DNA of 64,000 nt from an uncultured Bacteroidia bacterium (lineage in GTDB: Bacteria > Bacteroidota > Bacteroidia > Bacteroidales > UBA932). The notes under the pieces were generated by a model that ran no database searches, was not told where the DNA came from, and worked only from the letters and a program-made list of their open reading frames with translations. The stretch spans positions 1-64,000 of the forward strand of contig CADANY010000012.1 in assembly GCA_902789395.1 (NCBI GenBank). The letters run 5' to 3'. Positions within the stretch are counted from its first letter, which is position 1. Every line of letters starts with the position of its first letter. The translations under genes were made by a program, and so were the position numbers. Shown piece by piece: positions 9,044 to 17,654 of the stretch.

Positions 9044-10615
9044 TCAGATATCAAGGATATTGCGCCGGTCGAGGAAACGGTAGGAAGCGGCTTCGGCCAG
9101 ATGCTCCGGGAGGATATCCCTCTCTTGTGAGAGATCGGAAATCGTCCGCGCAACCTTCAGAATCCGGGTGTAAGCCCGGGCGGAAAGGCCCATTTCCCCG
9201 ATCAGCCTTTCCAAAAGTTTCCGGCATGGTTCGGATAAGGGACAGTAGCGCTCCAACTGCCGGTTGGACATTTCTGCGTTGGTAAAGATTCCTTCGCCGT
9301 TGAAACGCTCTTTTTGGACATCCCGTGCCCGGGCGACCCGTCCTGCAATCTGCGCGCTCTTTTCCCGCCGTCCGGCTTCCTTCCTTCCCGAGACGAGTTC
9401 CGATGCCGGAACGCTATGGACAAAAACCTGGAGGTCCAGTCGATCGGTCAAGGGACCGGAAAGCTTTCCGAGATAGGAGGCGATCTGGCCCGGGGAGCAC
9501 CGGCAGCGGTCTCCTTCCCCATAATATCCGCATGGACAAGGATTTGCGGCAGCGATCAGGATGAATGATGCCGGATAACAGATCTTGGATTTAAGTCGGG
9601 ATATGACGACTTTCCTATCCTCTAACGGGCCTCTGAGCGCCTCTGTAACAGCCTTGGGCGCCTCGGTAAATTCATCCAGAAAGAGCACGCCTCCCGTTGC
9701 CAATGAGACCTCTCCGGGCATGATGTTCTCTCCGCTTCCGCCGCCGAGCAGGGCAGGCAGGGAAGCGCTGATATGCGGGGAACGGAACGGGCGTCTCCGA
9801 ATCAGCCCGGCTGTATGGATGCTCTTCCCGGCGACAGAATAGATCTTGCTGGTAACAGTCGATTCTTCCAGGGTCATCGGCGGAAGAATGCCGGCCATCG
9901 CTTTTGCCAGAGAACTCTTTCCTGATCCCGGCGGACCGATCATGATCAGGTTGTGCCCTCCGGCAGCAGCGATTTCAAGCCCCCGCTTTGCTCCGTCCTG
10001 GCCGATGATATCGGCCATGTCAGGACAGTCCGCAGCATTTCCTTCCGGTTCATCCTGACGCCGAAGGAATAGACCGGTATTCCTGACAAGCAGGTCCTCC
10101 GATTCTTCTTCTCCCCCTAGGATTCGGAGGACGTCTTCCAGATCCCTGACCGCATACGTCCGCACAGGACCGAAATCCGCAGCTTCAAGGGCCGCTTTTT
10201 CAGGGAAAATGCATCCGTCCATGCCAGCCCGTTCCGCCAGTTCGGCCATGGGCAGGGTCCCGGGGACGTAACGGACGCTTCCGTCCAAACCCAGTTCTCC
10301 CATGATGAGATATTTCTCCAGCAGGGGAAGGTCCCGCTGGGCTGAAGCGGCAATGATTCCGATGGCGATCGGAAGATCATATCCGCTGCCGTTTTTATGC
10401 ATATCGGCAGGGGCGAGGTTGATGACAATCTTGCGGCCCGGGATCCGGAACCCTCGGGACTGGAGGGCTGTGACGGTCCGCAGGAGACTTTCCTTGACCG
10501 CGGCATCCGCCAGGCCGACCAGGTGGATGCCGATACCGGCCGTGATATTTACCTCAATGGTGACGGGGACGGCATCGATACCGATACATTTAGCCCCATG
10601 GACATACACAAGCAT
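9044..10615 (-). CDS. comM: YifB/ComM family Mg-chelatase-like AAA+ ATPase
   Basis: A 523-residue cytoplasmic ATPase. An N-terminal ChlI-like domain (residues ~1-160, with LVGLADAAVKESLLR) is followed by an AAA+ core with Walker A GPPGSGKSS near residue 225 and Walker B GGVLFLDEFTEA near 305, and a C-terminal Mg_chelatase_C region (ARAYTRILKVARTISDL). ComM homologues act as helicases that promote branch migration during natural transformation. ATG 10615 (MLVYVHGAK) matches the usual family start; the frame extends five codons to a TTG, and GGAAAAAA just upstream can serve as ribosome-binding site. Confidence 0.92.
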   Translation of the reverse strand: MLVYVHGAKCIGIDAVPVTIEVNITAGIGIHLVGLADAAVKESLLRTVTALQSRGFRIPGRKIVINLAPADMHKNGSGYDLPIAIGIIAASAQRDLPLLEKYLIMGELGLDGSVRYVPGTLPMAELAERAGMDGCIFPEKAALEAADFGPVRTYAVRDLEDVLRILGGEEESEDLLVRNTGLFLRRQDEPEGNAADCPDMADIIGQDGAKRGLEIAAAGGHNLIMIGPPGSGKSSLAKAMAGILPPMTLEESTVTSKIYSVAGKSIHTAGLIRRRPFRSPHISASLPALLGGGSGENIMPGEVSLATGGVLFLDEFTEAPKAVTEALRGPLEDRKVVISRLKSKICYPASFILIAAANPCPCGYYGEGDRCRCSPGQIASYLGKLSGPLTDRLDLQVFVHSVPASELVSGRKEAGRREKSAQIAGRVARARDVQKERFNGEGIFTNAEMSNRQLERYCPLSEPCRKLLERLIGEMGLSARAYTRILKVARTISDLSQERDILPEHLAEAASYRFLDRRNILDI

Positions 10616-10731
10616 ACCGTTTTTTTCCAAACATAGGTATTCCCGGCGTCAGGAAAGGGAAAAAACGGAAAAAAGTGGCGGAAAGGATTGAATGGTTTTA
10701 CCTGAAACCGGCAATAATGGCCTGAAACCAC

Positions 10732-11940
10732 TTATTTGAGCCAGTTTTCGGGGTTCTGCGGGGTGCGGCCGGACCAGATCTGGAAGTGGAACTGGGTCTC
10801 TCCGCCAATCGAATCGACCGTCCCGAGGGTGGTGCCGGTCTTGACCTTTTCCCCGCTTTTTACGGAAACGTCTTTCATCTTGCAGTAGAAAGAAAAATAC
10901 TCTCCGTGCTGGACGAGGACGCACTGGTTGTAACCGGGGATAATGACGACCTGATAGACGGTTCCGTCAAAGACGGCCTTGACCGGCGTCCCGGGATCGA
11001 CCGCTACGGTAACACCGTTGTTGAAAGGCATCTTGACGTTTTTGTAGACCGGGTGATTGTGGGATCCGAACCGTTCGACGACCGTGCCGGAGACCGGCCA
11101 GGGCAGGCGGCCTTTGTTCGAAGCGAATTCGGCATTCAACTTCGTGTCGATGGCGGTGCTGGTGCTTTTCCCCGCAGCCTTTTTCGAGGAACCCTTGGCG
11201 GAGGATTTCGAGGAAGCCTTGCTGGTTGCTTTCCGAATCAGTTCCGCGATCTCCCGGTTCAGCGCTTCAATTTCCCGGTTCTTCTTCTCCAGTTCCCGCT
11301 GGTATTTCTTCCGGTCGCGGTTGAGCTGTGCGATCAGGGTCTGTGATTCGGATTCTTCAACACGTAGAAGTTCCATATCCTTCTGGCGCTCCTGCCGGAC
11401 GGTTTCCGCCCCGGATTTAAGGGCTGCAAGCGTATCCTTCTGCGCTTTCAGCAGCGACGTCGTTTCCTGGACGGCAGTAGCCTGACGGTTCATTTCTTTT
11501 GAGAATCCGCGCAGATAGGACATGCGCCTGACAGCCTGACCGAGCCGTTCGCTCGAGAGAAGATACATATACCAAATCCGTCCGTCCCGGCTTTTATAGG
11601 CGCTGCGGACGAGACGTTCATAATAGAGGGATAGCGTGTCGAGCCGGCGCTCCAGGACGTTAATCTCCGCTTCACGGAGGCGGATGGAATCGTTCAGGGC
11701 CTTGATTTCCAGATCGCTTTCCGCCAGCAGTTCCTTACGGTTGTCGATCTTCCTTCGGACAAGCTGCAGGCTGGAAAGGGCCTTGGCATTGCTGCGGGAG
11801 TTCTCTTTGAGCTGTCGGTTGATGACCTCGATCTCTTTTTGCAGGGCGGCTTTCCGCGTTTCCTGCTTTTGGGTATTCTGCGCGAAAACGAGGGCCGGGA
11901 TCAGCAGGAGAACCAGTATCAGACAGCGTTTCCTTACCAT
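10732..11940 (-). CDS. EnvC-like murein hydrolase activator (coiled coil plus degenerate LytM)
   Basis: A 402-residue exported protein with a signal peptide ending VFAQ. Residues ~20-260 are heptad-rich and highly charged, giving a long coiled coil. A Lys/Ser-rich linker follows, then a C-terminal M23/LytM fold (GTPVKAVFDGTVYQVV, GEYFSFYCKMKDV, FHFQIW). The Zn-binding HxxxD motif of active M23 peptidases is absent (NVKMPFNNGVTVAVD stands in its place), so this should be an activator of an amidase, as for EnvC, not an enzyme. It starts seven bases inside the 3' end of the upstream TPR gene, implying translational coupling. Confidence 0.85.
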   Translation of the reverse strand: MVRKRCLILVLLLIPALVFAQNTQKQETRKAALQKEIEVINRQLKENSRSNAKALSSLQLVRRKIDNRKELLAESDLEIKALNDSIRLREAEINVLERRLDTLSLYYERLVRSAYKSRDGRIWYMYLLSSERLGQAVRRMSYLRGFSKEMNRQATAVQETTSLLKAQKDTLAALKSGAETVRQERQKDMELLRVEESESQTLIAQLNRDRKKYQRELEKKNREIEALNREIAELIRKATSKASSKSSAKGSSKKAAGKSTSTAIDTKLNAEFASNKGRLPWPVSGTVVERFGSHNHPVYKNVKMPFNNGVTVAVDPGTPVKAVFDGTVYQVVIIPGYNQCVLVQHGEYFSFYCKMKDVSVKSGEKVKTGTTLGTVDSIGGETQFHFQIWSGRTPQNPENWLK

Positions 11941-13628
11941 TTTCCGACAGCCTCCAGTTTCTTTTGGACGTTTTCTTCGAGACGGAGGACTTCTCCGTTA
12001 TTCTGTTTGATCGCCTGCATCCAGTAGACTTTGGCAAGATCGTATTCTTTCAGTTTGTACAGCACTTCGGCATAATGGCAGAGCATGACAGTGCTTTCCT
12101 TGCCTCCATAGAGCATCGCATGTTTGAAATAGGCCTTGGCCTCCTGGTCTTTTCCGAGCAGGTGGAGGATCCATCCATAGGTGTCAAGGTAGGTCGGGTT
12201 GTCCGGCTCCGCATCGATCGTGCGTTTGCTCATCTGGAGGGCCTTCTTGAGCTGTTTCCCGGACTTGCAGAGGTACCAGGCGTAATTATTCAGCACCGGA
12301 GCATAATTCTTGTTGATTTTCAGTGCCTTGTCGTAGGCCTTATAGCTGGCTTTCTCATCTCCGAGTTCGTGGTACATGTCTCCGATGGAAGACCATGCCC
12401 GAAGCACTTTCGCCGTATCGCCCGGGAAGCGTTCCAGCACTTTTTCCTCGTTCCGGATGACCGCCTCGAAGTCTTTCAGGTTATAGGCCGCCATGCTGTT
12501 GTATTCCAGGAACGCACCTTCGAGCGGGTATTTTTCAGCGGCATTTCCCGAAATGGCGCGGAGGGTCTCCCAGTCTTCCATATAGGCAAGGGCCTCTACA
12601 TAGGTAGCGACGGCCGTGAAACTCTCCGGGTACAGTTCCATATACCGGGCAAGGCAAACTTTTGCACTGTCTTTCCGGTCCGTTGCGAAATAGTACATGC
12701 CTGCAGCAGAGAGGAATACACTGTCTTTCGGGTGTGCCTGCCGTCCAAGGGCAATCAGGCTGTCGTATTCGGCCAGGTTACGCCGCACGAACTTGGGATC
12801 CAGGGTGCGGGTCACATTTCCAAGGTAGACGGCTTTGGGCTGCGGCGAAATCTGGGCATCCCCGAAGAAACGCTTCAGGACGCCGAAGTACTGCGGATAG
12901 CGGCGGGTCGTCCGGTAGACTTCCGATTCTCCGAGAAGGGCGGGGACATAGTCACTCTGGATTTCCTGTGCCTCCCTGTAACTCGCCAGGGCAAGGGTAT
13001 CCTTGAATTCGGACAGATAGTAATCCCCGATCATGGAAAGGACGGGTGCGGAAGCATACCGGTCGTTGTAATCCTGGAGAACCTTCAGCGCTTCTTCCGT
13101 CCGGTCCAGGGTGCGGAGGATTTCATAGCGGGTCGATACGGTTTGTTCGTTGACTCCCATCTGGTTCTCGATGGCGTCCAGCGAAGAGAGAGCCTTTTCG
13201 TACTGTTTCTGGCGGAGATAGAGGTTGAGGAGTTCGAAATGGACGTCATTTTTATCGGGGAACTCCTTCAGGATCTCCTCGTACATGCCGACGACCAGAT
13301 CAGTTTCTCCTTTCTGCTCATAAAGCGAAGCCAGCCGCAGACGGTACCAATAGTTCTTCCCGTCCAGTTCGACGGCCTTTTTCAGATGCTCCTCAGCTTT
13401 CTCGAAATCTTTCAGTCCGATCTCACTCAGTCCGAGATAATAATATAGGGCGTCATTGTCCGGTTCCGCCTTGAGGAGGGTATTGAGAATCGTCTGTGTC
13501 TTGGCATAATCGCCGTTCTCCAGAAGGGTGACAGCATCGATCAGCCGGTTGTCTGTATTTTGGGCCGAAACGCCGAGGGATATGAAAACTCCCACGATCA
13601 GGCATAAGATGAATTTTCCCTGTGTCAT
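11934..13628 (-). CDS. Exported TPR-repeat protein
   Basis: A 564-residue protein with a signal peptide (MTQGKFILCLIVGVFISLGV, ending SAQ). It consists of tetratricopeptide repeats for most of its length, for example ALYYYLGLSEIGLKDFEKAE near residue 60 and APVLNNYAWYLCKSGKQLKK near 445. TPR arrays are protein-docking scaffolds. The overlap with the EnvC-like gene suggests a periplasmic partner in cell-wall processing; this pairing is inference from context. ATG 13628 is preferred over an in-frame start at 13658, which adds ten residues before the signal sequence and lies at the promoter. Confidence 0.85.
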   Translation of the reverse strand: MTQGKFILCLIVGVFISLGVSAQNTDNRLIDAVTLLENGDYAKTQTILNTLLKAEPDNDALYYYLGLSEIGLKDFEKAEEHLKKAVELDGKNYWYRLRLASLYEQKGETDLVVGMYEEILKEFPDKNDVHFELLNLYLRQKQYEKALSSLDAIENQMGVNEQTVSTRYEILRTLDRTEEALKVLQDYNDRYASAPVLSMIGDYYLSEFKDTLALASYREAQEIQSDYVPALLGESEVYRTTRRYPQYFGVLKRFFGDAQISPQPKAVYLGNVTRTLDPKFVRRNLAEYDSLIALGRQAHPKDSVFLSAAGMYYFATDRKDSAKVCLARYMELYPESFTAVATYVEALAYMEDWETLRAISGNAAEKYPLEGAFLEYNSMAAYNLKDFEAVIRNEEKVLERFPGDTAKVLRAWSSIGDMYHELGDEKASYKAYDKALKINKNYAPVLNNYAWYLCKSGKQLKKALQMSKRTIDAEPDNPTYLDTYGWILHLLGKDQEAKAYFKHAMLYGGKESTVMLCHYAEVLYKLKEYDLAKVYWMQAIKQNNGEVLRLEENVQKKLEAVGKW

Positions 13629-13655
13629 TCGATAAATCGTTTCCGATGCTATGTA

Positions 13656-13663
13656 CAAAAATA
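13656..13663 (-). promoter_or_regulatory. -7 box for the TPR-envC operon
   Basis: TATTTTTG on the minus strand, 28 bp upstream of ATG 13628. A plus-strand TACATTTC (13665-13672) beside it may serve the divergent sigma-factor gene. Confidence 0.5.
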
Positions 13664-13722
13664 GTACATTTCAGAGAAAAAATTGCGAAATTTGTGCGGA
13701 TAAGAAAAAAATTCGATTGTTG

Positions 13723-14319
13723 ATGAAACGTTTTCAATGGAATTTGCATCTTATTACTTGGAACACGGAAGATTCCGGCGAAGGAGGAACTCCTGAAGAT
13801 GAAAAACTGCTCGAAGCCTGCCGCCAAGGCGACCGCAGGGCACAGAAGCAGCTTTTCGACCTCCTGGCACCGAAGATGTACCCTGTCTGCCTGCGGTATA
13901 TGGCAAACCGGGAATCGGCCCAGGATGTGCTTCAGGAGGGTTTTATAACCCTTTTCTCCAGGCTGGATGCCTACTCGGGGACTGGATCCTTCGAGGGTTG
14001 GGCCCGGAAGATCTTTGTCAATTCTGCCCTGATGCAGCTGAGAAAAACGGACGCATTGAAGGTCAGTGACGATATCGAAGAGGTAAGATCCCTCGCGAGC
14101 GAAGCCGTCACGCCGGTCCAAAACCTCGGTTACAAGGAAATCATGGAGCTCATCGGAAGACTCCCGGCAAGCCTGAGGACCGTATTCAATTTATACGTGA
14201 TTGAAGGTTATACGCATAAAGATATCGCAGATATCATGGGTGTTGAGGTGGCGACCTCCCGGTCGAAATTGCAGAGGGCCCGTGTAAAGTTGCAGGAGAT
14301 GATAAAGGAGTTAAAGTAA
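13723..14319 (+). CDS. ECF-type RNA polymerase sigma factor
   Basis: About 198 residues with region 2 (LLEACRQGDRRAQKQLFDLL, then SAQDVLQEGFITLF) and region 4 (LPASLRTVFNLYVIEGYTHK, then DIADIMGVEVATSRSKLQRA), the usual sigma-70 family group 4 layout. ATG 13723 is preferred. The frame is open to 13651, but that start would lie within the promoter region. The next gene begins three bases after the stop and encodes a membrane-anchored protein that is a candidate anti-sigma factor. Target promoters are not evident. Confidence 0.85.
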   Translation: MKRFQWNLHLITWNTEDSGEGGTPEDEKLLEACRQGDRRAQKQLFDLLAPKMYPVCLRYMANRESAQDVLQEGFITLFSRLDAYSGTGSFEGWARKIFVNSALMQLRKTDALKVSDDIEEVRSLASEAVTPVQNLGYKEIMELIGRLPASLRTVFNLYVIEGYTHKDIADIMGVEVATSRSKLQRARVKLQEMIKELK

Positions 14320-14321
14320 GA

Positions 14322-15473
14322 ATGATGCAGGAATTTGAGAAACATATCCGGCTGATCATGCAGAATGCGGAGGAAGAAGTTCCCCCGCAGGTTTGGGATG
14401 CCGTGTCCAAGCATTTGGACCGCCAGTCTTCCCGGCCGCGTGTCGTCGCATTCCCCTGGAGGAGGTTCGCTGCCGCCGTTTCGGCTGCTGCGGCCATTGC
14501 TGCCGGGGTATTCCTGTTCCTTCCCAAACATTCCGCACCCGCCCCGTATTCCACAGCCGGCCTGACCCGGGAACCCGTCGAGGTCATCGTGCCCGGGCTG
14601 ACTCCCGCCAGGGAGATCGCCCTCCTTGCAGACAGATCGGAATGGACCCCGGCCAACCCGGAGATCCTTTCACAGGAGACCGTACCTACGCCTTCTGAGG
14701 AGGGCGCCTCTCCGGCCGCGTCTCAAGCCCGTCCTTCTTCCGTTCCCGCTTCGGGAGAGGATCCGGATGAGATCAACCGCAAATTCAATGAACTGGCTTT
14801 CGAGGAAGGGCGCAAGACCTCCGGGACCCTGACCTATACAGTTTCCGGTAATGTCCTGAGTAACGGCAGTCCCCATAACGGACGCGCATCCCTGACCCGG
14901 ATGATGACTTCATCCCGGGGACCCAGTGAGACGACTGTCTCCGATACGGATCCGTCCGGCGTCTACGGAGCACCTCTTTCTTTCGGCCTCGGCATCATGT
15001 ATCCTCTTTCGCCCCGTCTTGCTATCGGAACCGGGCTGGTCTATTCCCGGCTCCCGAGAACGTATCACGGTACGTTCACCCAGGTTGAAAACGGTAAGGA
15101 GGTCAAGAGTGTGACCGGGACGATCGATAATGTCCAGCATTATATCGGTATTCCGATCAATCTGTACTATAAGTTCTTCGAAGACCGTAATTTCCGGTTC
15201 TATTCCTATGCGGGGGGAGCCGTTGAAAAAGGAATCGTCGACCACTACCGGATTTCCGGGACTTCTGAGGTTGTCAACTGGTCTAAGGTCGCGCCCGGCC
15301 TGCAGCTTTCTGCCGGTCTTGGCCTTGGAGTCGAATTCCGTCTCGGAGAGCATCTGGGCTTGTATGTCGACCCGAGCATGCGTTATTATTTCGAGGGTAA
15401 CCAGCCGCGCAGCATCCGTACCCAGCAGCCGTTGATGATGAGTCTCGAAGTCGGTATGCGTTTCGGACTGTAA
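14322..15473 (+). CDS. Putative anti-sigma/outer-membrane beta-barrel domain protein
   Basis: A 383-residue protein (or 382 from the adjacent ATG 14325). Residues 1-45 are a hydrophilic segment with no signal peptide. A single hydrophobic helix lies at ~48-67 (FAAAVSAAAAIAAGVFLFLP), followed by a Pro/Ser-rich linker to ~200. The C-terminal ~180 residues alternate like a PorT/OMP_b-brl barrel and end in MRFGL. It sits three bases after the ECF sigma gene, so the N-terminus may hold the sigma factor. An inner-membrane anchor joined to a barrel-like domain is topologically odd. Function is inferred from context only. Confidence 0.6.
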   Translation: MMQEFEKHIRLIMQNAEEEVPPQVWDAVSKHLDRQSSRPRVVAFPWRRFAAAVSAAAAIAAGVFLFLPKHSAPAPYSTAGLTREPVEVIVPGLTPAREIALLADRSEWTPANPEILSQETVPTPSEEGASPAASQARPSSVPASGEDPDEINRKFNELAFEEGRKTSGTLTYTVSGNVLSNGSPHNGRASLTRMMTSSRGPSETTVSDTDPSGVYGAPLSFGLGIMYPLSPRLAIGTGLVYSRLPRTYHGTFTQVENGKEVKSVTGTIDNVQHYIGIPINLYYKFFEDRNFRFYSYAGGAVEKGIVDHYRISGTSEVVNWSKVAPGLQLSAGLGLGVEFRLGEHLGLYVDPSMRYYFEGNQPRSIRTQQPLMMSLEVGMRFGL

Positions 15474-15576
15474 AAAACAGCGAATTCCGTAAAGAAACGT
15501 AAAAAACCAGTTCCGTCTCCGGTTTCAGCACTTTCTGATTCCGGGGTTTTTTCTATCTTGCCGGAAAAACACAGCA

Positions 15577-16806
15577 ATGAAAAACTTTCTTTTCCTTTTG
15601 CCGGTCTTCCTGATTCTGGGTTGCCGGCCCGAATCCCTCCACTTGGCAAGAAACCGTTCTGAGACCGGTTCCGGAGACCGTTCCCGTCATACAGTCGATC
15701 CGGAGATTCCGCCCGCTTCTTATCCCGACACGCTTGTCTATGTCTCTGCCGTCGAATTCCCGGAAGACTACGACTGGCAGCGTGACAGTGCTTACGGAAA
15801 GGTCCCCTGCCAACTGTCCCTTTTCCTTGGAGGAGAACGGATTCTATCCATCCCCGCCGGTCCGGGTTCGGGGATCAGCCCGGATGCGGATCGTATGCGG
15901 ATTCGGGAAGGGCACCTTTATACTGATAATCTGGACGGGACCGAAACGGTTATCCGCAGGGATGGGGAAGAACTTTTCCGATATCCCGGAAGGGAGTCGC
16001 TCCGGGGCTTCCTGCTCGTGGGCGGCAAGGTCCATACCCTGGGCCAGAATCTGGACGGAGCCGGTTTTGCCTACCGGATAGACGGGAGGCCCATCCTGCA
16101 GAAAGATGAGGGAATCCTGGTCGGGACGGAGGACCATCCGGCTTTCGAAGGGGGCGCTTTGTATGTCAGCAGCGGAAAAGTATGTTTCAGTTATACCCGG
16201 GAGACGACGCTTTCCCGGGAAATCATCCTCGTTGAGGATGGGAGGGCGACCCGCAGCGAGCCTTGTCCCGAGGCCCTCTGGGTCCATGACCAGCGTCTTC
16301 TGGACGGAGTCCTGTACCGGGTTGAGAAGCGGTCTGCCGCAGAGAAGGATCCTACCCTGGTCATGGATGGGCAATCTCTGTACCCTGATTTCTGGTATCG
16401 GGGCGATTCTCGGAAATGCCTGATTTTTCCCTCGGAGGGTGGGGCTGTGGTGTTAGGCTTCTCCCGTCCCAAGGGCCTTGATGTCCCTTATATCTGGATC
16501 CGGGGATCAGGCGTCCCCGTGGCAAGGCGGACCGATGTTACGATGCTTCTGTATGAGAAAGGGACGGTTGCCTATATGGCCCCCGGGGTGGCGGTCGTCG
16601 GAGAAAAGCAGATTTCTTTTCCCGGGAAGATGCGTCTTTATTCCCGGAAGTGCGCGGCCCTTCTCGATGGGAAACTCTATCTGGCACTGACGGGGGATCC
16701 CAACCGTTTGATCTCGGACGGAAAGGAAAGCGATATCCCGATCCATGGCTTTCTGACCGGGGTCAGGGTAGAAGTTCCTGAAAAAAGCGTATCTTTGTCT
16801 CCATGA
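15577..16806 (+). CDS. Lipoprotein of unknown function
   Basis: A 409-residue protein with a lipobox (LPVFLILGC, lipidated Cys about 16). The rest is rich in short beta-like segments with repeated turn motifs such as YTDNLDGTETVIRRDGEELF and GLDVPYIWIRGSG, suggestive of a beta-propeller, but I do not recognise a family. It overlaps the ispE start by four bases (ATGA), so the two are translationally coupled, although no functional link is apparent. A TATCTTGC box just upstream is a weak promoter candidate. Confidence 0.7.
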   Translation: MKNFLFLLPVFLILGCRPESLHLARNRSETGSGDRSRHTVDPEIPPASYPDTLVYVSAVEFPEDYDWQRDSAYGKVPCQLSLFLGGERILSIPAGPGSGISPDADRMRIREGHLYTDNLDGTETVIRRDGEELFRYPGRESLRGFLLVGGKVHTLGQNLDGAGFAYRIDGRPILQKDEGILVGTEDHPAFEGGALYVSSGKVCFSYTRETTLSREIILVEDGRATRSEPCPEALWVHDQRLLDGVLYRVEKRSAAEKDPTLVMDGQSLYPDFWYRGDSRKCLIFPSEGGAVVLGFSRPKGLDVPYIWIRGSGVPVARRTDVTMLLYEKGTVAYMAPGVAVVGEKQISFPGKMRLYSRKCAALLDGKLYLALTGDPNRLISDGKESDIPIHGFLTGVRVEVPEKSVSLSP

Positions 16807-17654
16807 TCACTTATCCCAATGTCAAGCTGAATCTGGGTCTTCGGGTTCTTCGGAAGCGCCCGGACGGATATCATGACATCGATACGCTTTTTCTCCCCTG
16901 CAACCGGTACCACGACACCTTGGAAATCATCCGGGGCGATGACTGGAGCCGAACGTCTGCCGCGTTGTTCTCCCGTTACGTGCGTCCTGGCCAGCTCGTG
17001 CAGGGCATTTCTTCCGACGGGCGGCTGATGATCACCCTGGCGGGAAAGGATGGGATCGGATGGGACCCGCTGAAAGATCTGACCGCCAGGGCTCATGCCT
17101 TGCTTTCTGCGGATTTCGATCTGCCTCCGATGAAGATCTTCCTTGAAAAGGGATCCCCGGTCGGGGCGGGTCTGGGAGGCGGATCCGCCGATGCCGCCTT
17201 CGCCCTTCGGATGATGGCGGATCTGGCAGGACTCCCTCTCTCGTATGCCGATCTTTCGGCATATGCAGCCAGGCTCGGGAGCGATTGTGCGTTCTTTGTC
17301 TATAACCGTCCGATGTTCGGAAGCGGAAGGGGAGAGATTCTGTCCGATGCTCCCGAAGGCATTCTTCCTTCTGATCGCTACCGGGTCGAAGTAACGGTAC
17401 CGGAAGGGATTTCCGTTTCTACGGCAGAGGCTTATGCCGGAATCGTTCCCGGCGTTCCGGCCGAATCCGTACGGGAGATTGTCGCGAAGAGTCCGGAACA
17501 ATGGAAGGGACTGCTCGTCAATGACTTTGAGCAAACGGTCTTTGCGATTCACCCTTCTCTTGAAGCCATCAAAGAGAACTTCTATAATCAAGGTGCCATT
17601 TACGCCTCCATGTCGGGAAGCGGCTCCGCCGTCTTCGGGATTTTCCCTCTTTAG
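16803..17654 (+). CDS. ispE: 4-diphosphocytidyl-2-C-methyl-D-erythritol kinase
   Basis: The GHMP-family kinase of the non-mevalonate isoprenoid pathway; it phosphorylates CDP-methylerythritol using ATP. The 283 residues include the N-terminal KLNLGLRVLRKRPDGYHDI, the GHMP motif PVGAGLGGGSADAAF near residue 118, and the C-terminal MSGSGSAVFGIF. All the family motifs are present and length is normal. The start overlaps the stop of the lipoprotein gene (ATGA); the end overlaps the stop of the convergent acyltransferase gene by four bases. Confidence 0.95.
   Translation: MITYPNVKLNLGLRVLRKRPDGYHDIDTLFLPCNRYHDTLEIIRGDDWSRTSAALFSRYVRPGQLVQGISSDGRLMITLAGKDGIGWDPLKDLTARAHALLSADFDLPPMKIFLEKGSPVGAGLGGGSADAAFALRMMADLAGLPLSYADLSAYAARLGSDCAFFVYNRPMFGSGRGEILSDAPEGILPSDRYRVEVTVPEGISVSTAEAYAGIVPGVPAESVREIVAKSPEQWKGLLVNDFEQTVFAIHPSLEAIKENFYNQGAIYASMSGSGSAVFGIFPL

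Noticed and set aside
13651-13722. Upstream extension of the first ECF sigma frame
   Set aside because: It begins within a minus-strand -7 box and lies upstream of the likely transcription start; the added residues are unlike sigma N-termini.
15474-15576. Possible terminator or regulatory element between the barrel protein and the lipoprotein gene
   Set aside because: The 100 bp show no stable hairpin followed by T residues; only a weak TATCTTG box.
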